Of a DNA stretch of 22,393 nucleotides, positions 1 through 7,550 are shown one piece after another (positions within the stretch are counted from its first letter, which is position 1; every line of letters starts with the position of its first letter). Both the position numbers and the translations under genes were made by a program. Source of the DNA: Campylobacteraceae bacterium (lineage in GTDB: Bacteria > Campylobacterota > Campylobacteria > Campylobacterales > Campylobacteraceae); the NCBI GenBank assembly GCA_012521935.1, contig JAAYLJ010000070.1, forward strand, positions 1-22,393, given 5' to 3'. Under the pieces are notes generated by a model. It was not told the origin of the DNA and ran no database searches. It saw only the letters and a list, made by a program, of their open reading frames with translations.

Positions 1-150
1 CTTGGAGAAGAGTTTTTGCACATTGATCCAGCAAGTGAGTGGGTTGTTGTGGATTTAGGAGATATTCTTATACATTTAATGACACCAGAATATAGAGCTA
101 AATATAATATAGAAGAGTTTTTGGCAGATTTTGAAAAAGCTAGGGCGTAG
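1..150 (+). CDS. rsfS: Ribosomal silencing factor RsfS, C-terminal part
   Basis: The first 49 codons visible are the tail of an RsfS (YbeB/Iojap) protein; the 5' part lies outside the window. RsfS binds ribosomal protein uL14 and blocks subunit joining when nutrients are short. The family signature is visible as SEWVVVDLGDILIHLMTPEYR followed by KYNIEEF: Trp, then V-V-D-L-G-D, then a His and a Glu-x-x-Arg before a Tyr. The frame is open from base 1 and ends at TAG (148-150). It is tail to tail with argS, with no base between the two stop codons, and its last codons form one arm of a hairpin that can serve as terminator. The family call is firm because the motif is distinctive; the length and start cannot be judged. 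Confidence 0.88.
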   Translation, partial: LGEEFLHIDPASEWVVVDLGDILIHLMTPEYRAKYNIEEFLADFEKARA

Positions 151-166
151 TTACATCCTAGCTTTT
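135..166. terminator. Bidirectional hairpin at the rsfS/argS junction
   Basis: AAAAGCTAGG (135-144) and CCTAGCTTTT (157-166) are perfect 10-bp inverted arms around a 12-nt loop that contains both stop codons. The A and T ends of the arms supply a U-tract in either direction. No other terminator is possible here, because the two genes have no space between them. Function is inferred from structure and position. Confidence 0.7.
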
Positions 167-1737
167 GCCTCTATGCCAATTAGCATGAGTCCTGTTTTAA
201 GACTAATTCCAACGGTTGAGTATAGTTTTAATAAACTATCTTCATTTTCACTACCTAATACTCTGTTTTCATTATAATATTTATGAAAACTTGCCGCAAG
301 TGCTTTTAAATAATCTGTTAGTTTTTGTATCTGCCTGCTATTAAAAGCATCCTCAAGCACTTCTTTTAGGCTTAGAGCTTGAAAAAGAAGGCTTTTTCCT
401 AGTTTGTCTAAATCTTTTATCTTAAAATTTTGAATCTCTTCTAAACTTTTTTCACTTTTTTGAACCACTTGGTTTATTCTAGCGTGAGCATAATTTATAT
501 AGTAAATTGGATTAGAACTATCCTCTTTTTTTAACTCATCCACATCAAACTCTAAATGAGTATCGCTTTTTTTGCTTAAAAAGATAAATCTTAAAGCATC
601 TTGTCCTATCTCTTCAACTACCTCGCTCATCAAGATAAAATTCCCAGCTCTTTTACTCATTTTAAAAGGTTGTCCACCTTTTAGTAGTGAAACCATTTGA
701 GAGAGTAAAATTTCAAGCCTATTTTCATCATATCCTAGAAAATTTACAGCAGCTTTTACCCTAGCAATATACCCATGATGATCCGCGCCCCAAATATTTA
801 TATATCTATCATATCCTCTTTGAAACTTATGATCATGATATATTATGTCGCCTGCAAGATAGGTTGGTCTTCCATCTTCTCTAACAACAACTCTATCTTT
901 CTCATCACCCTTTAAAGTTGATCTTATCCAAACCTTATCATCTTTTTCATAGGTTTTTTCACTTTTCTTTAGTTTTGAAAAACTACTATCCCACTCTTGA
1001 TAGAGCTCTTTTTCGCTAATAAACTGTTCAAAGTTTATTCCAACTTCAAATAGATTGCTTTTGATAAGTTTTAGCATCTTATCTTTACCCCAATTGCTTA
1101 AAAATGGGATATTTTTTGCATCATTAAAAATCTCTTTGCCATGCTCTTTGACAGCTTCTTTGGCTAAATCAACTATATATTCACCTCTATAAAACTCTTT
1201 AGGCCACTCTACCTCTTCATTTAAAACACTCTCTTTTGCTGCTAAAAAGATAGAAAGCCCTAAAAGTTCAATCTGATTTCCAGCATCATTTACATAATAT
1301 TCACTAACAACTTTATATCCTAAATGTCTTCCAATTTTACAAAGAGCATCCCCATATACCGCACCTCTAGCGTGTCCTATATGAAGTGGTCCTGTTGGAT
1401 TAGCACTTACAAACTCAATAAGATATGAGCCTTCATTTGTGCTTTTAGCAAAATCATTTGGATTCTTTATAGTCTTTGTAGCAAAATCATTTAAAAAACT
1501 GCTACTTAATGTAAAGTTTAAATAGCCTCCAACTGGCTGGACTTTTGAGAAAATTTGACTATTGTTAAACTTTTCTGCAAGCTCTTGTGCAATTTGTTGT
1601 GGAGATTTTCTTAAAACTTTAGCAAATGAGAAAGTAGGAACCGCGTAGTGCCCAAAGTTTAAATCTTTGGGCGTTTCTAAAATAAAGGGAAATTCAAGAA
1701 CCTGGGCAATAGCCTTTGTAACCTCTTGTTTCAACAA
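151..1737 (-). CDS. argS: Arginyl-tRNA synthetase
   Basis: Class I aminoacyl-tRNA synthetase that charges tRNA-Arg with arginine in the cytoplasm. The 528-residue protein has the usual order: an N-terminal Add1-like domain (about 1-85), the Rossmann catalytic domain with HIGH at residues 119-122 in NPTGPLHIGHARG, a KMSKR loop near residue 360 in FKMSKRAGN, and a C-terminal DALR-type anticodon-binding domain. It closely resembles C. jejuni ArgS as I remember it. The start is unusual: the only in-frame choices after the upstream tatA stop are two tandem TTG codons (1737 and 1734). The upstream TAA lies in the same frame only two codons away, so argS is probably translated by coupling from tatA. 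The Shine-Dalgarno is weak (AAAGA). It is the last gene of the chePep-gmk-tatA-argS unit. Confidence 0.97.
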   Translation of the reverse strand: MLKQEVTKAIAQVLEFPFILETPKDLNFGHYAVPTFSFAKVLRKSPQQIAQELAEKFNNSQIFSKVQPVGGYLNFTLSSSFLNDFATKTIKNPNDFAKSTNEGSYLIEFVSANPTGPLHIGHARGAVYGDALCKIGRHLGYKVVSEYYVNDAGNQIELLGLSIFLAAKESVLNEEVEWPKEFYRGEYIVDLAKEAVKEHGKEIFNDAKNIPFLSNWGKDKMLKLIKSNLFEVGINFEQFISEKELYQEWDSSFSKLKKSEKTYEKDDKVWIRSTLKGDEKDRVVVREDGRPTYLAGDIIYHDHKFQRGYDRYINIWGADHHGYIARVKAAVNFLGYDENRLEILLSQMVSLLKGGQPFKMSKRAGNFILMSEVVEEIGQDALRFIFLSKKSDTHLEFDVDELKKEDSSNPIYYINYAHARINQVVQKSEKSLEEIQNFKIKDLDKLGKSLLFQALSLKEVLEDAFNSRQIQKLTDYLKALAASFHKYYNENRVLGSENEDSLLKLYSTVGISLKTGLMLIGIEAKARM

Positions 1738-1743
1738 AAATCT

Positions 1744-1968
1744 TTATGCGTCTTTAGTTTGGGCTTCACTTTTGACAGTCTCAGCCTTCTCTTCTATCTT
1801 CTCTTCGCTTGCAGTTTTATCCTCTATCTCATCTTCTTTCATCTCTTTTTTGAAGCTTTTGATACCCTTGCCAAGACCCTTTGCTAAATCAGGAATCTTT
1901 TTTGCTCCAAATAGCAACACTACAATGGCTAAAATAACAAGCAATTCTGGCATACTTGGCATACCCAT
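1744..1968 (-). CDS. tatA: Sec-independent translocase protein TatA
   Basis: Pore-forming subunit of the twin-arginine translocation system, which exports folded proteins across the inner membrane. The 74-residue protein starts MGMPSMPELL and shows the family layout: one N-terminal membrane helix (about 6-25), the LLFGAKKIPDLAKGLG hinge with its Phe-Gly pair, an amphipathic helix with Lys-rich turns, and an acidic tail rich in Glu. The reading frame is open to a TTG at 1989, but the ATG at 1968 is preceded by a good AAGGAG six bases upstream and gives the typical family N-terminus, so I chose it. tatB and tatC are not in the window. The Rieske protein PetA encoded at 11253 carries a twin-arginine motif and is a likely client. 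Confidence 0.95.
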   Translation of the reverse strand: MGMPSMPELLVILAIVVLLFGAKKIPDLAKGLGKGIKSFKKEMKEDEIEDKTASEEKIEEKAETVKSEAQTKDA

Positions 1969-2027
1969 AACTATCTCCTTAATTATCAATTTTAAAAAAG
2001 CAACATTATATCACAAGGATAGGCAAA

Positions 2028-2642
2028 TTACTCAATGTTTGCCCATTTACTAAAAAAGCTTTCTATATCTACTGAGGATGCCTTACGCCTTGATAATTTA
2101 GCGATGCACCTTAACTCTTCTAGGGTGTTTTTTAAGTCATTATTTATGAGTATATAATCATACTCATGTATGCAAGTCATCTCAGTAACTGCATTATTTA
2201 CCCTAAGATTTACTGTCTCTTTTGTATCACTATCTCTTTTTTCTAATCTATCTTTTAAAGTGATTTGATCTTTTGTAGTTATAAAAACTGATGTTGTGAT
2301 TTTTCCAAATCTATCTCTTACTATCTTATGGCCTTGAACATCTATGTCAAAAATAGCAGTTTTACCCTCATTTATGGCTTTTAAAATGGGTTTTAAAGAT
2401 GTTCCATAATAATTATCATGAACCTTTGCCCACTCTAAAAACATTCCACTTTGAATATCTTTTTCAAACTCTTCTTTTGAGATAAAGTGATAATTCACTC
2501 CATCTTCTTCATCTTTTCTCATCTGCCTAGTTGTTGTAGAGATGGAAAAGTACAGATTTTCCATAGAAGCTAAAAGCTCTTTAAGTAAAGAGCTTTTTCC
2601 AGATCCACTTGGCCCAGATATGACTAAAATAGTCCCTCGCAC
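2028..2642 (-). CDS. gmk: Guanylate kinase
   Basis: Transfers a phosphate from ATP to GMP or dGMP, giving GDP/dGDP in purine nucleotide metabolism. The 204-residue protein has the P-loop GPSGSGKSS at residues 10-18, the GMP-binding stretch STTTRQMRKDEEDGVNYHF and the following FLEWAKVHDNYYGT segment, which together define the family; the length is normal. The start is GTG, three bases after the chePep stop, with GAGGA in the end of chePep as ribosome-binding site, so the two genes are probably translationally coupled. A 59-bp gap separates it from tatA. Confidence 0.97.
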   Translation of the reverse strand: MRGTILVISGPSGSGKSSLLKELLASMENLYFSISTTTRQMRKDEEDGVNYHFISKEEFEKDIQSGMFLEWAKVHDNYYGTSLKPILKAINEGKTAIFDIDVQGHKIVRDRFGKITTSVFITTKDQITLKDRLEKRDSDTKETVNLRVNNAVTEMTCIHEYDYILINNDLKNTLEELRCIAKLSRRKASSVDIESFFSKWANIE

Positions 2643-2645
2643 GCT

Positions 2646-4043
2646 TTAAGCTTCCTCAAAATCAATAGTAATATTTATCTTAGTATTTTTCAAAAACTCT
2701 TTAACCCTTGTTTGCATTAATGCGCTTGTTAAAGCCTTAGTAACTTCATTTTTGATCTCACTTTTTAATTCATCAACTGCTTGGTTGCCATCGGTTTTTA
2801 ACTCCTCTACCGCTTCTCCTAAAGCAATTTTTAACTCTCTTTCACTAAGCCCAAAAAATGGATCCTCACTCCTATTTTGCGCCTCTAGTTCTTCTTTTAT
2901 GCTGTTAGTGTCATCTTCAAATTCACCATCTTTTACATCTTCATCATCTTCAAGCTCATCTAACTCTTCATCTTCAAAGTCATCCTCGCCATCAACAAGC
3001 TCATCATCTTTACTATCGTCTTCAAAATCTAGTTTTTCGCCTTCCTCAAAATCATCTATTGCACCTACTAGATCCATATCCTCTTCTATCTTGCTAGATA
3101 AGCTATCTTCTTCAAAATCAATACTTTCAAGGTTTTTTTCATCTTCAAAACTTAAATCCTCTTCTTGTAAATCTAGTTCATCTTCCAAATTTAATTCATC
3201 TTCATCTTTACTATCTTCTTCAAAATCCTCTTGTCCTAAGGAGTCTTCAACTTTATCCATTTGGCCAATCTCAAGCTCTTCAAGTTTTTGTGAAGTGAAA
3301 CTATCCTCATCTTCACTATCCTCTTCCATTTCATCTAAAAGATTCAAATCTTCCTCTAATAACCCTTGAACCTCTTTTACATCTTCACTATCTAAAATGC
3401 CACCCTCTTTTAACTCAAACTCTTCAGGCTCTTCTTCATCCTCAAAGCCCTCATCATCTTCAAAGCCCTCAAAATCTTCTTCATCTTCAGGCTCTTCTAA
3501 TTCATCTGCTTCCTCAAGATCTACTAAACCATCTTCTTCTAACTCATCTACCTTACTAGACTCATCACTACTATCTTCTTCAAAAGTAAACTCTTCCTCG
3601 TGAGGCAAAGAGGTATTGTCTAAATTAATCAAATTATCCTCTTCATCTTTATCCTCTTCAAGCAAAGAGTCAATGTCTCCATCATCCTCAAACCCATCTT
3701 CTAATCCATCTTCAAAGCTAGATTCATCTTCAGGCTCAAGACTCTTAGCTAACTCTAAAAAATCTGTAGGTAAGAATGGTTTTTCTAAAATAAAATCCAT
3801 ACCTTCTGGTTTTTTACTGCCTCTAGGTCCAATATATATAAGCTTATTAGTCAAATTTTTCTTTTGAATAAGAGCTAACTCTTCGCTATTAAAGCTATCA
3901 CTATCTATGAAAATAGCAACAAAACGCTCCTCTTCTATCTCCTCTAAAGAGGCAGCTTCAATAAGATCATAATCTATCTTTTTTGCACTAAGTAAAATGA
4001 GTCTTGATACAGCAGGATTATTGTTTAGTAGTAAAAAACGCAT
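2646..4043 (-). CDS. chePep: ChePep-like chemotaxis regulator (poly-acidic protein)
   Basis: The 465-residue protein has three parts. Residues 1-100 look like a CheY-type receiver fold: strand FLLLNNN, strand AIFIDSD with Asp47 at the phospho-acceptor place, strand IYIGPRG, and LEKPF with Lys88-Pro89. However, the acidic Mg-binding pair is replaced by Asn and the usual Thr/Ser by Gly. Residues about 104-395 are almost entirely Asp/Glu with Ser, Leu and Phe. Residues about 398-465 form a compact ending with SERELKIALGEAVEELK. This layout, and the position beside gmk and tatA, match Helicobacter pylori HP0322 (ChePep) and the 'highly acidic protein' of C. jejuni. Published work shows ChePep at the flagellated pole controlling swimming reversals. 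The start ATG has AGGAG seven bases upstream. fliR lies just upstream, fitting a flagellar/chemotaxis role. The family call rests on architecture and synteny, because the middle is low-complexity. Confidence 0.85.
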   Translation of the reverse strand: MRFLLLNNNPAVSRLILLSAKKIDYDLIEAASLEEIEEERFVAIFIDSDSFNSEELALIQKKNLTNKLIYIGPRGSKKPEGMDFILEKPFLPTDFLELAKSLEPEDESSFEDGLEDGFEDDGDIDSLLEEDKDEEDNLINLDNTSLPHEEEFTFEEDSSDESSKVDELEEDGLVDLEEADELEEPEDEEDFEGFEDDEGFEDEEEPEEFELKEGGILDSEDVKEVQGLLEEDLNLLDEMEEDSEDEDSFTSQKLEELEIGQMDKVEDSLGQEDFEEDSKDEDELNLEDELDLQEEDLSFEDEKNLESIDFEEDSLSSKIEEDMDLVGAIDDFEEGEKLDFEDDSKDDELVDGEDDFEDEELDELEDDEDVKDGEFEDDTNSIKEELEAQNRSEDPFFGLSERELKIALGEAVEELKTDGNQAVDELKSEIKNEVTKALTSALMQTRVKEFLKNTKINITIDFEEA

Positions 4044-4057
4044 ATGTTTCTCCTAGA

Positions 4058-4071
4058 TTTAGCTAGCTAAA
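4058..4071. promoter_or_regulatory. 14-bp palindrome before chePep
   Basis: TTTAGCTAGCTAAA is a perfect 14-bp palindrome lying between the predicted -10 box and the Shine-Dalgarno of chePep. It could be an operator or a small hairpin in the leader. No regulator is identified. Confidence 0.35.
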
Positions 4072-4089
4072 ATGTTTATGGCTGATTGT

Positions 4090-4095
4090 ATTATA
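4090..4095 (-). promoter_or_regulatory. -10 box of the chePep-gmk-tatA-argS unit
   Basis: A TATAAT on the minus strand lies in the 111-bp gap between fliR and chePep, placing the start point near 4083 and giving a leader of about 40 bases. The gap is very AT-rich, so a second overlapping TATAA-like site is possible. No sigma-28 or sigma-54 type sequence was recognised. Confidence 0.5.
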
Positions 4096-4154
4096 TTTTA
4101 TATTATGTTTGTATTAACAGTGAATGTGCAAATTTGAAATATATCTTTAAAAAA

Positions 4155-4922
4155 TTAGAAAAAAAGCAGAGCTAAATCATTTAAAACTTTAAAGATCTCT
4201 TTTTTAAAGATTATCATAATTGATCCTAAAGACGCTATCATCGCAACATAAGAGAGCATGATTTTAATAGGAAATCCAACAACTAAAAGGTTAAATTGAG
4301 GCATTGTTTTCATGAGCATTCCAAAGATAATATCTGAGAGTAATGAGAGTGCTTTTATGGGAAATGAGAGGATAAATCCAAATAAAAACATTGACATCAC
4401 TGCTTTTGCTATGTAACTCCACATATTTGCAGTTGGATAGAATGATCCTAAGGGAATTTCCCCTAAAGAGTGGTGATAAAATAGCAAGATTAAGTGGTGG
4501 CCATCAAGTGCTAAAAACAAAACTAAAGCAAGCATTGTAAAAACTTGACTTACTAATGGAGTATTTACTCCTGTTTGAGGATCTATTACGCTTGCCATCG
4601 TAAAACCCATGACAAAAGATATTTGCTGCCCTGCAATCTCTAAAGCAGCAAAAACTAAATATGCTAAAAGCCCAGCAATAAACCCAAGCATAAGCTCCAT
4701 TGTAATGGCAAAAGTGATAGATACCATCTCATGAGGTAGCACTGTTACTGTTGCATAAGGAGTTAAAAAAAGAGTTAAAAGTAAAACAATCGAAGTTTTT
4801 ACAACAATTGGTATTCTCATATGGTTAAAAAAGGGAAAGAAGGCAACTAACCCACTAATTCTTGCAAAAAGTAAGATAAATTTATATACGCTCTCTTGAC
4901 CTAAAAGCCCCAAAATCTCCAT
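4155..4922 (-). CDS. fliR: Flagellar type III export protein FliR
   Basis: Inner-membrane subunit of the flagellar export gate, assembled with FliP and FliQ at the base of the flagellum. The 255 residues match the family length. The protein is strongly hydrophobic with about six membrane segments (roughly 13-33, 38-57, 72-100, 125-150, 172-195, 215-240). Family-typical stretches include RISGLVAFFPFF near the N-terminus, the FVMGFTMASVIDPQTG loop and VFTMLALVLFLALDGHH. The ATG follows the stop of the upstream ABC ATPase gene directly (TAA then ATG), so translation is probably coupled. It is the last gene of the rpsB-tsf-ATPase-fliR unit; the link of a flagellar gene to the S2/EF-Ts operon is also present in C. 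jejuni as I recall. No hairpin terminator follows it. Confidence 0.93.
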   Translation of the reverse strand: MEILGLLGQESVYKFILLFARISGLVAFFPFFNHMRIPIVVKTSIVLLLTLFLTPYATVTVLPHEMVSITFAITMELMLGFIAGLLAYLVFAALEIAGQQISFVMGFTMASVIDPQTGVNTPLVSQVFTMLALVLFLALDGHHLILLFYHHSLGEIPLGSFYPTANMWSYIAKAVMSMFLFGFILSFPIKALSLLSDIIFGMLMKTMPQFNLLVVGFPIKIMLSYVAMIASLGSIMIIFKKEIFKVLNDLALLFF

Positions 4923-5564
4923 TTAAACCTCATGTAAATTTAAATCTTTAAGTGCATAAGCATTGTCACATCTTTTAGCTAAATTTAAATCATGAGTTAC
5001 AAGCATTAGTGAGGCATTACTATTTTTTATATACTCAAAAAGAACATCCATAACCTCTTTAGCAGTTTTTTGATCTAAATTTCCAGTAGGCTCATCCGCA
5101 AAAATTATGCGAGGTTTTTTCATTAAAACTCTAGCAATGGAGACTCTTTGTTGCTGGCCACCAGATAACTCTCCAACTCTTTTATGAAGTATGTTTTTAA
5201 TTCCAAGTTTATCTACCATCTCCTCTTCAAAATCTGTCTCATTAAGCAAAGATGCAAGCTCAATATTCTCTTTTGCATTAAAGCCTTTGAAAAGATAGTG
5301 AGATTGAAATATTATCCCAAAATATTTTCGTCTTATATCAAGTCTATCTTGAGAGTTTTTACCATAAATTGAATTTTCATTAAAAATTATATCGCCAGAG
5401 TTTGGCTTTAATAAAGTAGAACAGCAGTGTAAAAGAGTTGATTTTCCACATCCACTAACTCCCACTATCGACATACTTTTGCTCTTCTCAAGCTCAAATG
5501 AGAGTGAGTCAAATAGTGGAAAATCAAACTTATGGGAGATATTTAAGGCTTTCAAAAGTGCCAT
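4923..5564 (-). CDS. LolD-like ABC transporter ATP-binding protein
   Basis: A 213-residue stand-alone ATPase. Walker A GVSGCGKST at 35-43, the ABC signature LSGGQQQR at 133-140, Walker B IIFADEP at 153-159 and the switch His191 in LVTHD are all intact, so it should bind and hydrolyse ATP. It belongs to the LolD/MacB/FtsE-type group, which works with separate membrane proteins in lipoprotein release, efflux or divisome control. No permease is encoded next to it: its neighbours are tsf (24 bp upstream) and fliR (adjacent). The substrate therefore cannot be read from context, and LolD is the best guess from the short length and the signature. The ATG has AGGAG four to five bases upstream. Confidence 0.9.
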   Translation of the reverse strand: MALLKALNISHKFDFPLFDSLSFELEKSKSMSIVGVSGCGKSTLLHCCSTLLKPNSGDIIFNENSIYGKNSQDRLDIRRKYFGIIFQSHYLFKGFNAKENIELASLLNETDFEEEMVDKLGIKNILHKRVGELSGGQQQRVSIARVLMKKPRIIFADEPTGNLDQKTAKEVMDVLFEYIKNSNASLMLVTHDLNLAKRCDNAYALKDLNLHEV

Positions 5565-5588
5565 TTTTCTCCTTTAAAGCTAAAAAAT

Positions 5589-6653
5589 TTAGCTTATTTG
5601 TGCAGCTACCTCAGCAGCAAAATCTTCTTCTTTTTTCTCTAAACCTTCGCCTAGTTCAAATCTTATATACCCAGTAAGCTCGATGGTTCCGCCAAGCTCA
5701 TTGGCTTTTTCTTCCAAAACTTCTTTTACGCTTTTTTTATCATCCATTACATAAAACTGCGATAAAAGTGCATATTGTTGATCTAAAAGAGTGTTATCAG
5801 CTATAAATCTATCGATCTGTCCAGGAACAATTCTATCCCAAATTTTCTCTGGCTTATTTTGAGCTTTAAGTTCAGCCTCAATCTCTTCTTTAGCTTTTTT
5901 CATAACTTCATCAGTTAATTGAATTTTACTTCCATAAAGTGGGACTTTTTTTGCTGGTTTTCCAAGTCTTGCATACTCTTCATTTGTCTTTGTTATATCA
6001 GCGATTAAAGCCTTTGTTTCACTCTCTACAAATTCGCTATCAAATGAATCTGAACTTAAATATAGTGGCTTCATAGCAGCTGCGTGCATACATATATTTC
6101 TAATTAACTCTTCGCTTTTTTTAGCCGTCTCTTCGCTATCACACTTAGCTGTAATGATAACTCCAACTCTTCCATTTGAGTGCAAATATCCATTTAAAGT
6201 CTCATTTTTACCAGCAACCACAGTTTGAAAGCGTCTTACTACAATATTTTCACCAATAGTTGCAATTTGCGTATTAAAGTACTCTTTAAAGCTCTCATTG
6301 TCTATTTTTGAACTCATTAGTGAGTCTAAATCTTCGATTCCATTTTCTTGGATAAATGCAGTTGTTTTAGCAGTTAATTGTTGAAAATTCTCATTCTTTG
6401 CAACAAAGTCAGTTTCAGAGTTAATTTCACTAATTGTTGCTTTTTTCAAATCATCAGTAATTTTAAGAGTAATTAATCCCTCGCTTGCAAGTCTATCAGC
6501 TTTTTTAGCAGCTTGCCCTAAACCTTTCTCTCTTAAAATTTGTGTTGCTTTTTCTATGTCGCCACCAGCTTCAGTCAAAGCTTTTTTACAATCCATCATT
6601 CCTGCGCCAGTCATTTCGCGCAATTCTTTTACTCTAGCAGCTGAAATTTCCAT
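5589..6653 (-). CDS. tsf: Translation elongation factor Ts
   Basis: Nucleotide-exchange factor that releases GDP from EF-Tu. The 354 residues begin with the UBA-like domain (VKELREMTGAGMMDCKKAL, residues 8-26), followed by the core with TDFVAKN at 81-87, whose Asp and Phe contact EF-Tu. The protein is longer than Escherichia coli EF-Ts (283 residues). The extra length is in the dimerisation and C-terminal region, and this seems usual for Campylobacter. The start ATG overlaps the rpsB stop by one base (TAATG), so rpsB and tsf are coupled, the classical arrangement. Confidence 0.98.
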   Translation of the reverse strand: MEISAARVKELREMTGAGMMDCKKALTEAGGDIEKATQILREKGLGQAAKKADRLASEGLITLKITDDLKKATISEINSETDFVAKNENFQQLTAKTTAFIQENGIEDLDSLMSSKIDNESFKEYFNTQIATIGENIVVRRFQTVVAGKNETLNGYLHSNGRVGVIITAKCDSEETAKKSEELIRNICMHAAAMKPLYLSSDSFDSEFVESETKALIADITKTNEEYARLGKPAKKVPLYGSKIQLTDEVMKKAKEEIEAELKAQNKPEKIWDRIVPGQIDRFIADNTLLDQQYALLSQFYVMDDKKSVKEVLEEKANELGGTIELTGYIRFELGEGLEKKEEDFAAEVAAQIS

Positions 6654-7459
6654 TATTCCTCCTCTTTTTCTTCTGTTTCAAAATCTTCCTCACTAAGCTC
6701 ATCTTCTTGTAAAGCTTCCTCTACAATAGCATCTTTCTCTTCTTGTGAAACTGCTTCATCTTCAACTATCTCATCTTGCTCTCTTAACTCTTTACCCTCA
6801 ATGATTGCATCGCTCATCTCTTTACAAAAAAGTTGGATTGATCTAATAGCATCATCATTTCCAGGGATTGGATAATCAACCACATCAGGATCACAGTTAG
6901 TATCAAGTGGAGCTACAACAGGTAATTTTAATCTATTAGCTTCTTGTACTGCGATTTTCTCTTTAACTGTATCAATTACAAAAATCATATCAGGGATAGT
7001 TTTCATATCTCTAAGGCCGCCTAAATAATCAAGCAATTTCTCTTTTTTTCTTCTTAACATTAAAGCTTCTTTTTTTGTTAAAAGGTTGATTGACTCATCC
7101 TCTTCCATAGCTTCAATAACTTCTAATTTTCTAATTGATTGCTTGATGGTTTGGAAGTTTGTAAGCATTCCACCCAACCATCTATGATTAACATAAGGCA
7201 TGCCGCACTTTTGTGCATACTCTTTAATGGCTTGACTGGCTTGTTTTTTTGTTCCTACAAACAAAATTACTTTGCCATCTTTTGCCGCGTCTCTTACTAT
7301 ATTATATGTATAGCGAAAATATCTAAGAGTTTTTTGTAAATCTATGATATAGATATTTTTTCTCTCACCAAAGATAAATTTTTTCATCTTTGGATTCCAT
7401 CTTCTTGTTTGATGCCCAAAATGCACACCACACTCTAACAAATCTTTCATGGTAACCAT
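6653..7459 (-). CDS. rpsB: 30S ribosomal protein S2 (uS2)
   Basis: Component of the small ribosomal subunit. The 268 residues include the family stretches LLECGVHFGHQTRRWNPKM (7-25), LFVGTKKQA, YVNHRWLGGMLTNF, and PDMIFVIDT with DTNCDPD and PIPGNDDAIRS. After about residue 228 the protein runs into a strongly acidic tail with many Glu and Asp, which I recall in Campylobacter S2 as well. The ATG at 7459 has AAGGAG five bases upstream; a second in-frame ATG three codons on (MKDLLE) is less likely. It heads the rpsB-tsf-ATPase-fliR unit behind a structured leader. Confidence 0.98.
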   Translation of the reverse strand: MVTMKDLLECGVHFGHQTRRWNPKMKKFIFGERKNIYIIDLQKTLRYFRYTYNIVRDAAKDGKVILFVGTKKQASQAIKEYAQKCGMPYVNHRWLGGMLTNFQTIKQSIRKLEVIEAMEEDESINLLTKKEALMLRRKKEKLLDYLGGLRDMKTIPDMIFVIDTVKEKIAVQEANRLKLPVVAPLDTNCDPDVVDYPIPGNDDAIRSIQLFCKEMSDAIIEGKELREQDEIVEDEAVSQEEKDAIVEEALQEDELSEEDFETEEKEEE

Positions 7460-7504
7460 GCTTTCTCCTTATGGGACTTTGCCCGAAATTTTAGGTTTAA
7501 CCTC

Positions 7505-7550
7505 CACACCCCTTAACAACAGCGTTGCAACCTACTCAAGGATTGGTGTG
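7505..7550 (-). promoter_or_regulatory. Candidate three-way-junction leader RNA of rpsB
   Basis: On the minus strand the rpsB leader can fold as a three-way junction. A 6-bp closing stem pairs CACACC with GGTGTG (7505-7510 with 7545-7550). Inside it are two hairpins: 7529-7544 (five pairs with one bulged base around a 5-nt loop) and 7517-7527 (four pairs around a 3-nt loop). The segment is clearly richer in G and C than its surroundings. Autoregulatory S2 leaders are known in Gammaproteobacteria, so this could be an analogous S2-binding element. The fold was drawn by hand and has not been tested by covariation. Confidence 0.5.

Noticed and set aside
1969..1989. Longer tatA start (TTG at 1989)
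   Set aside because: The ATG at 1968 has an AAGGAG at the right distance and gives the normal TatA N-terminus; that AAGGAG would lie inside the longer coding region.
1667..2053. 128-codon open frame on the + strand across argS, tatA and gmk
   Set aside because: Covers three real genes on the opposite strand and resembles no protein.
2752..3867. Three Ser-rich open frames on the + strand opposite chePep
   Set aside because: They are the antisense image of GAA/GAT/GAG codons (TTC, ATC, CTC and shifted TCT/TCA), with no ribosome-binding sites and only low-complexity Ser.
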